From: Gamsiella multidivaricata
Taxonomy: Eukaryota; Mortierellomycota; Mortierellomycetes; Mortierellales; Mortierellaceae
Assembly (NCBI RefSeq): GCF_025024155.1
Contig: NW_026251763.1
Location: forward strand, 1-64,000
Direction: 5' to 3'
DNA: 64,000 nucleotides
Shown here: piece after piece, positions 47,111-58,681 of the stretch
How positions within the stretch are numbered: position 1 is the stretch's first letter
How the letters are laid out: every line of letters starts with the position of its first letter
Position numbers and translations under genes: made by a program
The notes under the pieces: model-generated
Database searches by the model: none
What the model was told of the DNA's origin: nothing
The model's input: only the letters and a program-made list of their open reading frames with translations

Positions 47111-48772
47111 TTGTCCCGGAAAGACAGAGAGAAGGGGGAACGGGGGAATCGATGGGGCCCGAGGGGGGTTGAGGAGGAGGAGGGGGGGGGGGGGGGGGGG
47201 GGAAAGGGGAGGAGGAGGAGAGAGAGAGAGACCGGGGAAAGAGAGAGGAATGGTGGTGGAAAGCAGTTTGGGGGAGGGAAAGTGTGGAGAAGTAGGGGAC
47301 AGGAAGTATGAAGGAAGACCTGACGACAGCACGGACTGGAGGGAGGAGGGTGGAGGGCGATTACTGGCGGCCTGGATGCCTTCCAAGTCCCCCCCTTCCA
47401 CTCCTTCCACCCCCTTCGACGGGAAAATGCCCAGGATAGGGAGGAGGGTATAAAAACAAGCGCAAACGCAAAGCGAGAGCACTGGACCTATTGCAGGGCC
47501 TGGCCATGGCCCGACCAGGACGAGGGCGAGCACCTGACGTGTTCCGACCCAGTCCAAGCCCGGACTGAGACCCAGTCCTGTTCAAGAGCCCAAAGGGCCC
47601 CGACTGCTCCAAAGCGGACCAACCAACGGCCCTTGGGTCAAACGCGGTCTTTGTCTGGCGCGTAACCCTCCAGAGAGGGGGAGGGGGAGCGTGTGTCTGT
47701 GTGTCTGTGTGTCTGTGTCTCCGTGGGCTTGGGTGTCTGTGTGTCTGGGTGTCTGTGCCCACTGCTCTGGAGGTGGGGTGCTGTCTAGAAGGAAAACAGA
47801 GCGGGAGATGTAGGACGCGGTTTGTGCTCAAAATAGGCTTATGCTCCAAGGAGAACGAGTGATGGATGTGGGGGTATCCGGACCCATATAGTCCGATAGA
47901 TATACCTTCTCTCGACTGTTCGGACATTCGGATGTGCTGCGCTGTTGACGGTGAGCAGAAGAAATAAAGACCCTGGGCGCAATATAACAGGTCCTGCAGG
48001 TGACAAGAATGTTCACCGAGAAATATGAATGAGGAACAACTTCGGAATGATGGAGTAGTGCAGGGCACAGCCACGAACAAGTGTTCTTTTAGTGTTAAAA
48101 GATGGTTGATATCGATGGACTCGAATTGCTTTGCTGCTTGGCAATTGCACGGCCCACATAGGACCGCTCCATTATTTTCCCCGCCTCCCAGAGAACTCCA
48201 CCCCAATGTGGATATTTTCCCTTGACCACGGCGCAGAAGATGCTGGGTCCATTCATTACGCGATCCCCACACACTGGAGTGCAAGAGTAAGGACGCCCTC
48301 CTTCAGAGTCATCATGCCTAGGGATGTGGTCGTTCACAGGGAGATGGTTGGTTTCCCCATGATAACTAGGAATTTTTCTTTCTTTCTCTGCTCGAATGAA
48401 AAGGAAACTCCGCCGAGAGGGGAGAGAGTGGGGTGCAGAGCGTCCATTGCGTGAGATGACTCCATGGCTGAGTTCCCCCCTGTTCCATGTGCGTAGTAGG
48501 TGCACACTCGAATACAATAGCGGCAGCCTATTCAATTGGACAAAGCAAAACTTGTTTATAAAGCCAGGCACTTGTGCCCAGTAACTCGTCTTTTTTTTCA
48601 CACATTCCACTCACTCCTCATCCTCATTCTCTTTTTCGCATTCCTCTTCGCTCCTCGACAGCTCGGCCCCTCGTCCTGGCCTGCTCGACTATCAATTGCT
48701 ACTGTAGATCCAAAAATATAAATTGTCTCGCCACCACTTCGCCCAATTTTGTCTGGCACCCTTTTCTTCAGT
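47111..48772. promoter_or_regulatory. Divergent intergenic region between the 7TM receptor and the ERT1-like factor
   Basis: About 1.66 kb. Close to the receptor lies a 21-base G run (47182-47202) in GGA-rich DNA. At 47691-47757 there is a GTGTCT-type repeat. A minus-strand open frame of about 307 codons (47361-48284) is present but looks spurious. Promoters of both genes should lie here. Confidence 0.55.
47182..47202. repeat. 21-base G homopolymer
   Basis: An uninterrupted G run about 70-95 bases upstream of the receptor ATG. It is C21 in the gene sense and lies in a GGA/GGGG-rich context. Confidence 0.95.
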
Positions 48773-51314
48773 ATGAACACCAGTAACGACGTCGGTACCC
48801 ATGCCAACAACAACAACAACAGCAACAACAACAGCAACAACATCCAGCTTCAGGGCAGGCAGCCTTCCTCAACAACACCAGACAACGGCAACAAGACTCA
48901 GCAGCAACTCGACGATGAGGCTGCAGCCGAAGCAAAGAAGAAGCGAGCTGGCCCTAAACGACGCAAGGTCACCCATGGTAAAAAAAAACACCCATCCCCT
49001 CCCTACACACTATACATACCGCAGATGGCTTCACACATAGATCAATTGCTCCGTTCTCTTCACAACGACAGATCGAGCCGGATAAAAACAGTGCTCACAA
49101 AAGACACCATCCCCCCGATATCCAATTGACTTGCCCTCGGATCTGTTTCGTTTGTTTGTTGTTTTGATGGTGTTTGCCCGTGTCATAATTATTATCCACC
49201 AAATAAGTCCACGGACTCTTCCGCTCTTCTATGTCGTTTTTCGCATTATCAACTGGAAATGCAACCTTACTTCCCAGACGCGTGCGACCTGTGATCTATG
49301 CCCTTATCGACCTGCTGTTGCTTTCGTTGTTATAACGCACCATGACTGATCATTAATATCTACATGCCTTTTTTTCCTTTTTTTTCTTCTCCTAATCTAG
49401 CATGTGTTTACTGCCGACGGTCACATATGACATGCGACGATGGTATGCAACGATCCGTCGACGAGAACGAAAGGGCGGAAGTGAACAGATATTTTTTCAA
49501 AATTGCAATGTTCATTTGTTCTTGTTTTTTTGTATCTCTAGGCAGACCGTGCCAACGATGTATCAAACGAAATATCGGACATCTATGTCACGATGAACCG
49601 AAACCATCGCAGTTGGCAGCAGTACAAAACCAAGCTTCCAACGGGAACGCGGACGATGGTAAACGTTCAAAGAATCAGCTCTTTGTCTGAAAAGAAAAAG
49701 AAAAAGTTGCTGTGGAGCCGTTGCTGCTCAGGCCATCTCAATTAATGGACTTTTTATTCTTTTCTTTTTGGTCAACTAGCCAAAAGGATGCAGCAGCAAC
49801 AGCCATTACAGAACCATATAGCACAACCGGGTCAAGTACATCAGCAGCAACAGCAGCAGCAACAACAACAACAACAACAGAATATTCAGCAGAGTAACAT
49901 GAGCGGCATACAGATGTATGGAGGATTCAACAACCCATTGGCTACCCTGCCCGTCACGCCCTTGACCTTTGCGAGTGAACATATGGGAAACGAGTTCACC
50001 GTGATCAGGTCCGTGTTATTTGTTTGCACTTCACAGAGTGTGCCCTTTTGAGTTTTTTTTATTCTATTTTATTTTTTGCCCACAGATCTTTTCTAACCCT
50101 TCATCCTCCTGCAAAAAATTGTTTCTGCAGTGATTTTTTAAACAGTCTGGAAGGCGATCCCCAGGCCTTGTTCTCCGATCAAGGGATGCCCGTCAACACG
50201 ACCGAAAAGTTCTTCTTGACCGCGGCCAATCCAAGCGACGGCACGAACGAGGATCGGCTGACGCAGGTGATCAATGCCAAATTCGAGGCCGGGTTCCTGA
50301 AACCGTATAACTACGTCAATGGATATTCACGTCTGCAGAAGTATATGGACAGCAAGTAAGTTTTCCCCCTTCTTTTTTTCCTGCATGGACTGGAGAGTAC
50401 GCATTATGAACGGAGCCGAGGAAAGGTGCGGAGAAAATTACTAACGTGGAGATCTCTCTCTCTCTCTCTTTTTTTTTTCTTCTTCTTCTGTACAGCATGT
50501 CAAATATCAGCCGGCAGAGGATATTGAATGTCATGGGCACATTCCGACCGGCGTTTAGGAGCGTGGCTCAGTCCTTGACAGATATCGATTTGGTTCTCGT
50601 CGAAGAAGCCTTTGAGCGTCTCTTGCTTGTAAGTCAAAAAAAACTGGGGCAACGAACTCTGCAAAAAAAAAAAAAAAAAAAAAAAGAAGCTTCCATGTCG
50701 TTGATAACAGGGTCGAATGAACTAAGAAGCCCTTTTTTATTTTTTATCATTATTATTATCTTACAAATGAAAGGATTACGATCGCGTGTTCAGTTCCATG
50801 GGGATACCTGCATGTCTCTGGCGCCGAACTGGCGAGATCTACAAGGGCAACAAAGAATTTGCCGCACTCGTCAACGTGCCCCTGGAGATGCTTCGCGAAG
50901 GCCGCCTCTGTATATACGAACTCATGGCCGAAGAGTCTGCAGTGAACTACTGGGAGGTAAGATCCGTTGAAAAAAACAGCAGATAAAAAAAAAAAGAAAA
51001 AAAAAAAGAAGGCATCATTCTGCTCAAGAATCCCAAACTAGCCTTGCGATAGATCACAAAATAGCGCATCTTTATTAACGATCGTGACATTTTTTTTTAA
51101 TAATACATTTCTCTTGGTATAATCGCTATAGAAATACGGAAACATTGCGTTCGATGCAGGTCAAAAGGCCGTGCTGACTTCATGTCTGCTCAAGAACCCC
51201 GACCCCGAGAGCCAGAACGTCATCTCCTGCTGCTTTTCCTTCACAATCCGACGCGACAAGTATAATATCCCAACCGTCATCGTAGGGAATTTCCTACCCG
51301 TTTCCTTGGGATGA
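48773..51314 (+). CDS. ERT1/AcuK-type Zn2Cys6 transcription factor with PAS-like domain
   Basis: Eight exons: 48773-48977, 49401-49442, 49542-49658, 49780-50008, 50131-50355, 50496-50628, 50774-50956 and 51132-51314, giving 438 residues. After an Asn/Gln-rich start and a basic stretch (KKKRAGPKRRK), a zinc cluster is split over exons 2 and 3: Cys70, 73, 80, 86, 89 and 98 (CX2CX6CX5CX2CX8C; CRRSHMTCDDGRPCQRC). The conserved C-terminal part (SLEGDPQALF, EAGFLKPYNYVNGYSRL, then DYDRVFSSMGIPACLWRRTG to IPTVIVGNFLPVSLG) is PAS-like and typical of ERT1/AcuK/AcuM regulators. These activate gluconeogenic genes on non-fermentable carbon in ascomycetes; the same role here is inferred. Intron 4 has an unusual donor GTCCGT. 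Confidence 0.9.
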
Positions 51315-51550
51315 TCGATCGACACCCGAAAATAGACAATACAAAAACCCAATGTAGCTTTTTTTTTATTGCCACCATTTTTTTTTTTTTTTTTTTTCGG
51401 TTCTGCATCTGCAAAGAGCCCTTAATTAAACTCCCCTTTGTCAGACAGTCACCGATCCCCGGACAAAAACAACAGTTTCCTTCCCGCCCCCCAGCTCCTC
51501 CCCCGCCTCAAAAGCGCTAGTTCCATTCATCTACATTCATAAAACCAACC

Positions 51551-52256
51551 ATGTTATCCACCACGTCGTCTATCGTCCAACTGGCCAAGGCGCCCTTCAA
51601 GCGCGCTCAGCGCGGTCTCTTTGGAGGTATACCTCAGCACCTTTCTTCCACCTACACCATTCAGGATTCAGAGAAAACGCTCCAGGACAGACTTTTTTTT
51701 CTACAGAACGTGTGGCAAGGCCTGTTCACGGAGCCTCTGAAGCCATTTCGACATTTATCAACACCACCACCTTGGATTGCGCTATCAAACATCCCCTAAC
51801 GACCTTTCCACAAAAAAAACTATCGTAGGCAAGCAGATCCAGTTCGGTAACAACGTCCCTTTCTCCAAGACCAAGACCCGCCGCACATGGCTCCCCAACG
51901 TCCAGGCCAAACGCCTCTTCTCCGAGACCTTGAACGACTGGATCAAGCTCAACATGACCACCTCCGTCATCCGCACCGTCGATAAGAAGGGTGGTCTTGA
52001 CCGTTACCTGCTCGAGACCCGCCCTGATCTGCTCGGTGCCAAGGGACAGGAATTGAGGGCCAAGTTGGTCGAGGTCTTGAAGGCCAAGCAGGCCAAGAAG
52101 GCCATGAACAACTATGTCCTCATGCAGAAATCAAACTCGACAACACTTTCAACAGAGGCTCAGGAGGCCGTCAAGGCATCAAGTTCAACCGTCATCAACC
52201 CCGCTGCAACGACAACAACCAACATGCCATCATCACAGGCTGGCGCTTCTCTGTAA
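51551..52256 (+). CDS. Mitochondrial large-subunit ribosomal protein bL28m
   Basis: Two exons, 51551-51626 and 51829-52256, phase 1, giving 167 residues. The N-terminus is basic and suits mitochondrial import (MLSTTSSIVQLAKAPFKRAQRG). The L28 core reads GLFGGKQIQFGNNVPFSKTK and TRRTWLPNVQAKRLFSETLN, the standard L28 pattern (G-x-x-F-G-N-N-V-S-x-S, TKRRW.PN.Q). A hydrophilic Ser/Thr/Ala-rich tail of about 50 residues follows. It would sit in the mitoribosome large subunit. The gene starts 236 bases after the ERT1-like stop and converges on RGP1. Confidence 0.92.
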
Positions 52257-52482
52257 AAAAAAAAAAACAAAAAAAAAAAAAGGAAAAAAGAAAAAAAAGC
52301 AACAATGGGCCTATTTCTTAAAGACAGACATGATAAGGCACAGAAGTTCAACTATATCATCAAATAAAACATAGAACACATTCATGAAAATTTAAAGCAT
52401 TAGTCTTGGTCTCCAACAAGAGAGATCTGTATTACGCCGCCTTTGATTTTGTGATCGACGTAAATCAGTCTATCACGAATGT

Positions 52483-52484
<2 letters not shown>

Positions 52485-52518
<34 letters not shown>
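52485..52518. repeat. (CT)n dinucleotide repeat
   Basis: About 17 CT units in the 267-base space between the convergent bL28m and RGP1 genes. Confidence 0.95.
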
Positions 52519-52522
<4 letters not shown>

Positions 52523-52523
52523 T

Positions 52524-55500
52524 CTACACAAGACTGAATGCTACAGAAGGAGGGAAGAGTGCTCCAGTTTCGTACGAGGTAGGGTAGACCTGGATCGGAA
52601 CTGAGCAATCAAAACTTTCCGTCAACAGGGACTCAACTGCCTGGTACTGGGACCGTCTCTCATCAACACTCGTCATCTTGAATCGGGGCTGGTTTGCTGG
52701 GCCTGTGATGAACTCGACGCGAATGTACCATTTCAGCGTCACTGAAAGAGATGTTTAATAAATCCGATGTTAGCGGGCAGCATTTTATCCAAAGGACGAA
52801 ACATCATCATCAGCGATTATCATCCTTACGCGTCGATGTCTTGAACTCAGGCGTAGCAGTGGGTGGGATGCAGAGCGAAAAAGACGTACGCATGGTGTCA
52901 ATACAAGACTCGTGCAGCTCTGCATGGACGCGTTTTGTTAACTTGACTGTCTGAGCTGCGCTACGGCATGCATAGCTGGGTTCAATCGCCTCCACGGTCT
53001 CCAGTGTCACCGATATTTGATACGTAGGGATCTCGCGCGTGGCAAACGATATAATCCCGTAAACATTCTCTCCCAGTTTGAACCTTGTCTTGATCAACGA
53101 AAGCTTGGCCACTGGAACGTTGTTCTTACAAATATCGTAACTCGCTGAAAACACGATCGAAATGAAAGAAAGGAAGACATCCGCTTAGCTAAAAGAGTCG
53201 TTGCATTTGATACCGTGTAGAGCCCTCAACCCATACACTATTCGTTCATAATCCTCACCTGCACTGGTCGATCTAGAAAGCAATGCGACTTTTTCCAGAC
53301 ATGTATGTGAAAGTACAGCTTCTTCGTCCTTGTATGCGTCGCTCTCGCGACGAGTCAGCTCACGCGCTTGCGCCGGACCAAGTTCCTCGCCGCTCGGCTT
53401 AATGTTCCTTAAAAGCTCGTCCACATAGTCCTCAAACTGCTTCCGTGCGGTTTCTGAGATGAAAGATAATTGTGACGAAGGTGTAAGTTCCGGTCCTCAG
53501 TTTAATGTTTGAAACGACATCAGGTATATCGCGAGGTAGCATACTTGAATTCTCAAGAGGTTTCTCAGGTGCTCGTCCCTCGCCTACAACGTTTGAGATC
53601 GCAGTGTCCTTGTGCAAGATAACAGGGCTCATTAAGTCATATACAGGCCTAGTGCCCAGCTCCGAAATGTTGTTGTAGAGCCGAAAGGGTAGCTGGACAC
53701 TTTTGGCTGGGGTATGGACACTTCCACGCTGAACTCCAAGTACTAGGTTGTAGGCGAATCTGATCGTCTTGCCGCGGTGTGACGGTGGCAAGTCTGCCGG
53801 GAGCTCGATCTGGTAGGAATCTAGTATTTCCAAAAAGTCGCGCATATCCTGTCAACTGTCTGTGATGCGCCACAGCGTACGGCAACGTTATTTATCATCA
53901 TCACATACATGAGGTCGATTCACCGGGAGCAAGCTGTAAGTCGACAAAAAGAATTGATGGGGGCGTTGAAAATACAGGAAACAGTCGGTTTGCATCTACA
54001 CATAGGTTACATATGATAGAGTGCGTGGGTTAGCAATCATGTCGCCGCATACAACCAAAAAGGCATACTTCTTCGTCCCACATACTTGCTCGATCCCTCC
54101 AGTCAGATGAGTTGACTGTTCCCAAGGTTCCACCGCCGATGGCGCCTCCCCCTGAACTTCCCGTGGGTCGATACATGGTCTTTGTTTTTAGTGATTCGAA
54201 TCCTTGCTGCCGAATAAACGAACCATCGACCATGAACTGGCCAACCACCTGTACAGAGCCCCACAGCAATGCTTCCTTCTTTGATCCTTGAGCAGAAAAG
54301 CTTCTTGAACTGGAGTAGATCGAATGGGTGGACATGAGTGATGACCTGCGCGTTCGCGATTCAAAGAACTGGGGCTGGAAAGGTCCGCGGACACTCTGCA
54401 TGGATGACCGTGTAGAGTAGTCCATGGATGGTCGAGGCGTCTGATATTCACCGTCATCCACCATGGACTGAGTATCGGCATTGTCGGTGACCTGCAGTTC
54501 GATCATGCGCTCGTTCAATCCAGTCATACTTCCGTCTGTCGCAGTCCTAGAATGGCCGCCGTGCACACCCAAGCCAAGACCTACTGGTGTCCCGAACCGC
54601 GCCAATTGATCCGGGTCGACATTTGGCTGAGTCGATTTCCCGTTTTCCAGATCGCTGTTGCCCTGTAGAGACTCTCTTGTCGACTTTTCTTCCTCGTTTT
54701 CTGGCGACATGATCTGCACTGAAGATAGTGTTGTTAGTAATTGTTCCCTCTCAGTGTTCTCAGATCCAGGCGGAGGTAATGGTGGCAGCTTTTTCTCGTC
54801 TACCAATGAGATCAAGAGCCATTGAATGGAAGATAAGGGGCAGACAATGTCAGTAAGAATACATAGCTGACCAGTACATAGATGTGGATTGAATCTCTAT
54901 CTACGCTGCAGCCAGCCAGGACAAGATCATAGACCTGATTACGAGAACAGCAACTCTGCATGAGCCTACAGCTTACCATATGTTTGTATTGGCTCCGACT
55001 CTCCACCTGAAAGACCGAACGCGGATGCCAGCGATGAAAACGAGGCTGAGCGATATACATAGCTGGCCAAGCCCAAGAGACCAGGGGAAGATGCCGTCTG
55101 CTGCAACTCATCCTGTTGTTGCTGCTCCTGCATCAATTGTTGCTGTCGAGGTATTGGAGAGTCTGGAAAATGTATGGGGCTGCTGGCTTCACTGTGATGC
55201 GGCGCGGCGATTGTTTGCTCCTGCTCCTCCTGCTCCTCCTGCTCGCGATCCTTAGTTAACTGGCTGTCCTTGTTGCTCGATCCCGGCTGTCCGCGCAAAT
55301 TAACATCGATGTGACTAATGTCTGACGATACCCGTGTCTGACTAAGGGCTCTGCTTGTAGTGGTGACAGGACGCTGCTGGGGCATATCTGACCGGGGACG
55401 AACTTTGCTGCCGTGCTCTTGGGAAGAGTCAGCGCCTGCCTGAGTGGTTGTCGGTCGACCTTGGCCCTTGGTGTCCAGTCTGGGAGGCGAAGTAGAGTGT

Positions 55501-55862
55501 AGGTTTTGGGGTGAAACTGCCAAGGATGAGATCGGCGGTGAGTTCGGTGGCCTGTCGCGATTCGCTTCAGCTATGGCCTGCGCGCTGGATGATCTGGATG
55601 ATGGAGGTTGAGCATGTTGTCCGTTGCCTTGGCCGTTACTGTCGTTATGATGCGACTGCTGTTGGTCCTGATGCAGTTGTGGTTTGCGTTGGAACGAGAG
55701 CGAGGGTCTTGGTGGCAAAGCAGAGCCTTGGTGGTGCTGGCCATTGGTTGAGCCAGAGGCAGGTGAGGTCGAGTCGTTGGTGAAGATGATGGTGCAGTTG
55801 AGTTTCTCGCCCGCGAAGAAGACGCCCTCCTGCGCAAACGTAGCCCTGACCGAGATGGGCAT
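52524..55862 (-). CDS. RGP1-like arrestin-fold subunit of the Rab6 guanine-exchange factor
   Basis: Six exons: 54977-55862, 54069-54799, 53545-53848, 53259-53453, 52830-53144 and 52524-52741, giving 882 residues. It begins MPISVRATFAQEGVFFAGEKL, the first strand of Rgp1. A very long disordered Gln/Ser/Pro-rich insert follows. The conserved body resumes with LPADLPPSHRGKTIRFAYNLV, then TRFKLGENVYGIISF, and ends HESCIDTMRTSFSLCIPP and TLTLKWYIRVEFIT, which parallel animal RGP1 (HESCLHTTRTSFSLPIP; VSLKWRLHFEFVT). With Ric1 it activates Rab6/Ypt6 at the Golgi. The animal protein is about 390 residues, so roughly 450-500 residues here are lineage-specific insertion. Exons 3-4 are joined by a 91-base intron whose choice restores frame and similarity. 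Confidence 0.9.
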
Positions 55863-56057
55863 CGTCCGTCAGTTCGAAGTGAAGTCAAGATGGGATGGAG
55901 GAGGAGCAAGAAGACTGTGTGGATCCAGGTTGTGCAATCGATCGCTGCTGATGAAACAGAAGAAGCAGTGGGCTGGAGAGACAAAGCTAAAGCGTGTCCG
56001 TCGATTTGAGCAGAGCACAAAGCGCGTCTAATAATTGTAGTCACATGGATGTGCGTC

Positions 56058-57312
56058 TCACTTGAAGAGTCCTTCAAAGATCGCCCTTGTATCTAGCCTG
56101 GATCCATCCCCCTCTGATGTGCCTTGACCTGGGGTTTCAGTATGCTTCTCACCCTCTTCACCGCCTGGTACCCTCGATGGTCGTGACGATCCTCTATCCC
56201 TTTGATGATTACTATGGCCCTTTGTATCCTTGCTATTGTTACTCCGGCTCGATCGTGGTTCTTCCCTGTGTCTCCTTGACGAATTTCGAGATCTTTCGCG
56301 CGAATAGTGTCTGTCATAATCATCGCCACTGCCATCATGGCTTCGACTTCTTTTCTCCCGCCCCTTAGGCTCGTTTATATCAATTGGTCTCTTCCGTTCC
56401 TTGTCCTGCCCAACATCTCTAAGGTCGCCATCTCCTGATAGCCTTCGCTTGTGCGTGGCTCTCCCATCGCTTTTGGTCGCAGAACCGAGGACCAAGGGAT
56501 CTTGCTGGGAAGCAGCCCGTTTCTGCGGCGTCTTGTAATTGAGTTTGTGCGAGCACCTCTCGCAGAGTCGGACCTTGACCAACGCGTTTTTCTTCTCGCT
56601 CTGTTCCACATATCCGAAATTGACCTCCCAGCTCTGAAGACCCTTCAATTCATCACACTGTAAGTTTCCGCAAGTGAATTGTCCTAACAAGAATTTGAGG
56701 AAAAAGAAAGTCGAGACTGTCAGTAAAGCGCGCAAAACAAGTTCTGTCGCAAGCATTATATAGTGATCATGAAGAGCTTTGCTCCCACCTTTGCCGCGAA
56801 AAACCTCGCCCTCGTTTCGCCAACGCATGGCGATACGGCCTTCCTTATAGTACTTGAGTTCCACGAGCGCATACTCCTTGAATAGTTTATCGTAGTACTT
56901 TTTCGCAATGCGCTCCTCCCAAGCCAAGTCCTGATCATCCTGCTCTGACCTTAAGAACCTAATATTGGACATTCAGATATGGAATATCATATCAGCCCGA
57001 GCAAACGTTAATCGAAGAGATTCATCCATGGTGGGTAGTATGTACCGGTGATTCTCCACTAGGATATCCCGCTCCGTCTTGTAGGATTTATCTTGTTGTT
57101 GCGAGGTCTCGTCAGATTTCCGGTGGTACTTGACGAAGCTGTCGATCAGGTGCTTGTGCTTTGACCACTGTGAAGGCACAGACAAATAAACGATTAGTAT
57201 TCTCAGCCGAATTCAAAGTGAAGCGATGCAATGAGTTTCGAAATGCCATCCTTACGGAATCCATCCTGGCAAATTCCTGCTTTCTTGTCGTTTGCATTTG
57301 ATTCCTGTCCAT
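56058..57312 (-). CDS. FRA10AC1-like spliceosome-associated protein
   Basis: Four exons: 57256-57312, 57046-57167, 56789-56958 and 56058-56683, giving 324 residues. The family core is clear: ILVENHRFLRSEQDDQDL and WEERIAKKYYDKLFKEYALV, then GKGQFTCGNLQCDELKG, SWEVNFGYVEQSEKKNALVK and RLCERCSHKLNY. These match human FRA10AC1 (ENHRFLWNEEDE, WEKRLAKKYYDKLFKEYCIA, SWEVNFGYIEHGEKRNALVK). Four cysteines (CX4C and CX2C) probably bind zinc. The C-terminal 130 residues are Arg/Ser/Asp-rich and disordered. Human FRA10AC1 associates with the spliceosome; a nuclear role in splicing is inferred. The gene starts 195 bases beyond the RGP1 start. Confidence 0.93.
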
Positions 57313-57739
57313 GATGGTGCGATTGAGAAAGAGAGAAGAGAGGGTGTCAAGGCCAAAATTTTATGTCGCCACCAAAAAAAAAAAAAAAAAATTGTGGCCC
57401 CTCGAGTCGAGACGGCGCGATAGGGTAACCTTTCAAGACCACTTGATCTTGATATAACCTCTGCAGGCCATAATTTCTGTTCCCTGTAGTGCCACCAATG
57501 CACCTGTGCAGACGAAGCAATCGGTATGTAAAAGTTCTTCCATTTATTATCAAGTTCATTCTGCTGTAGATTGAGACAGCACGCGTCGACATCCATGTTA
57601 AAGAATAGAGCGATGAAGATAGAAATGGACAAAATAATCCTCTGTACTTTTGGTGGACCCTTTGAACTTCAAATGGCCTTTCGACGACTAGTACTGACGC
57701 TCCTGAATCCTGTAATGAGAGTGTAATTGTAGCAAACTC
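57313..57739. other. Intergenic region, about 430 bases
   Basis: Between the SUMO stop codon and the FRA10AC1 start, both minus strand. It contains an 18-base A run at 57374-57391. No gene seen. Confidence 0.6.
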
Positions 57740-58495
57740 TTAAAAGGCTCCTCCGACTTGTTCTACCATGACGTCGATCGAATCGCCATCCTCCATCTCA
57801 AGCTACCGTGTTCGGTATAAAAGTAGGAACGAAATGATAAGTGTTGGCATGTCATTCCATAGTGAACCAGGGCACTAGCATATGGTGTATCTTATAGCAA
57901 CCTAGCTCCATTGCGTGTTGCATGAATATCGTGCAAACGCAATCAAGCATACCTCGTTGGGCGTGTTGGTAGGCTGGATTCTTTCACCATCGTACAAGAA
58001 ACGAACACTGGTGACAGCCTTTCCTTGACGTTCACAATAGGCTTCCATCAACTTTTTGAGCTGTGTCGAGCGCTTGATCTTGAAGAAAACCTCGGAGTGG
58101 TCCTGCGTACAATCGTGATAGAAGGTTTTATGTCAATATATACCGCAGACCATGGCACTGTAAGAGTACTGTGGCACTTTGCCACTTCTTTATCTCGGTG
58201 GAATATCGATTTGCTCAATGCTACTCTGAAGGACCACATTCCCTCCTACAAGTACGGACATAATCTTCGCTGAGCAGCATAGCATTCACGGCGGTGGCAT
58301 AGCGAGTTAAAAAACAGGTACGCTAATGGCGGTCCAGAGAAAGGCGGTTCGTGGTCCTGATTTCCAGAGGCCACTCCATAACAGCTCTCTTAACAAGAAA
58401 TGACGGATCCAACGCTGCCTTACCTGTCCAACCACCTTGAGGTTGATGTGCTCTACTGATCCGGCCTCGGGTTTCTTGTCAACTTCGTCGCCCAT
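57740..58495 (-). CDS. SUMO (Smt3-type small ubiquitin-like modifier)
   Basis: Three exons: 58424-58495, 57953-58102 and 57740-57802, all phase 0, giving 94 residues. It reads GSVEHINLKVVGQDHSEVFF, then KIKRSTQLKKLMEAYCERQG, VRFLYDGERIQPTNTPNEL and EMEDGDSIDVMVEQVGG, followed by the two-residue tail AF. The double Gly is the mature C-terminus exposed when a Ulp/SENP protease removes AF. After processing it is conjugated to lysines of target proteins by E1, E2 (Ubc9) and E3 enzymes. The N-terminal flexible arm is short, with an EVDKKPEAG stretch. Length and the beta-grasp pattern are normal for fungal SUMO. Confidence 0.97.
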
Positions 58496-58681
58496 GGTGA
58501 ATATGAATGCAGTGTTGAGTGGTTTGGAGATTGAACTCGAGCGCTCCTTGCTTTTCGTTTTCAAGAAGCTGTGAATTGCGCTACTTAAGGGTATACCGGC
58601 CTCAAGCCACTACATCGCGTACCTTCTCTCCGCGAAATGCATGTGTGCTTTACTGCTATCTTTTCTCATAATGCGTTCTAT

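Noticed and set aside
47361..48284. Minus-strand open frame of about 307 codons in the receptor/ERT1 intergenic space
   Set aside because: Its composition is irregular, with His/Thr/Gln strings from a GTGTCT repeat and no domain. It overlaps the expected divergent promoters.
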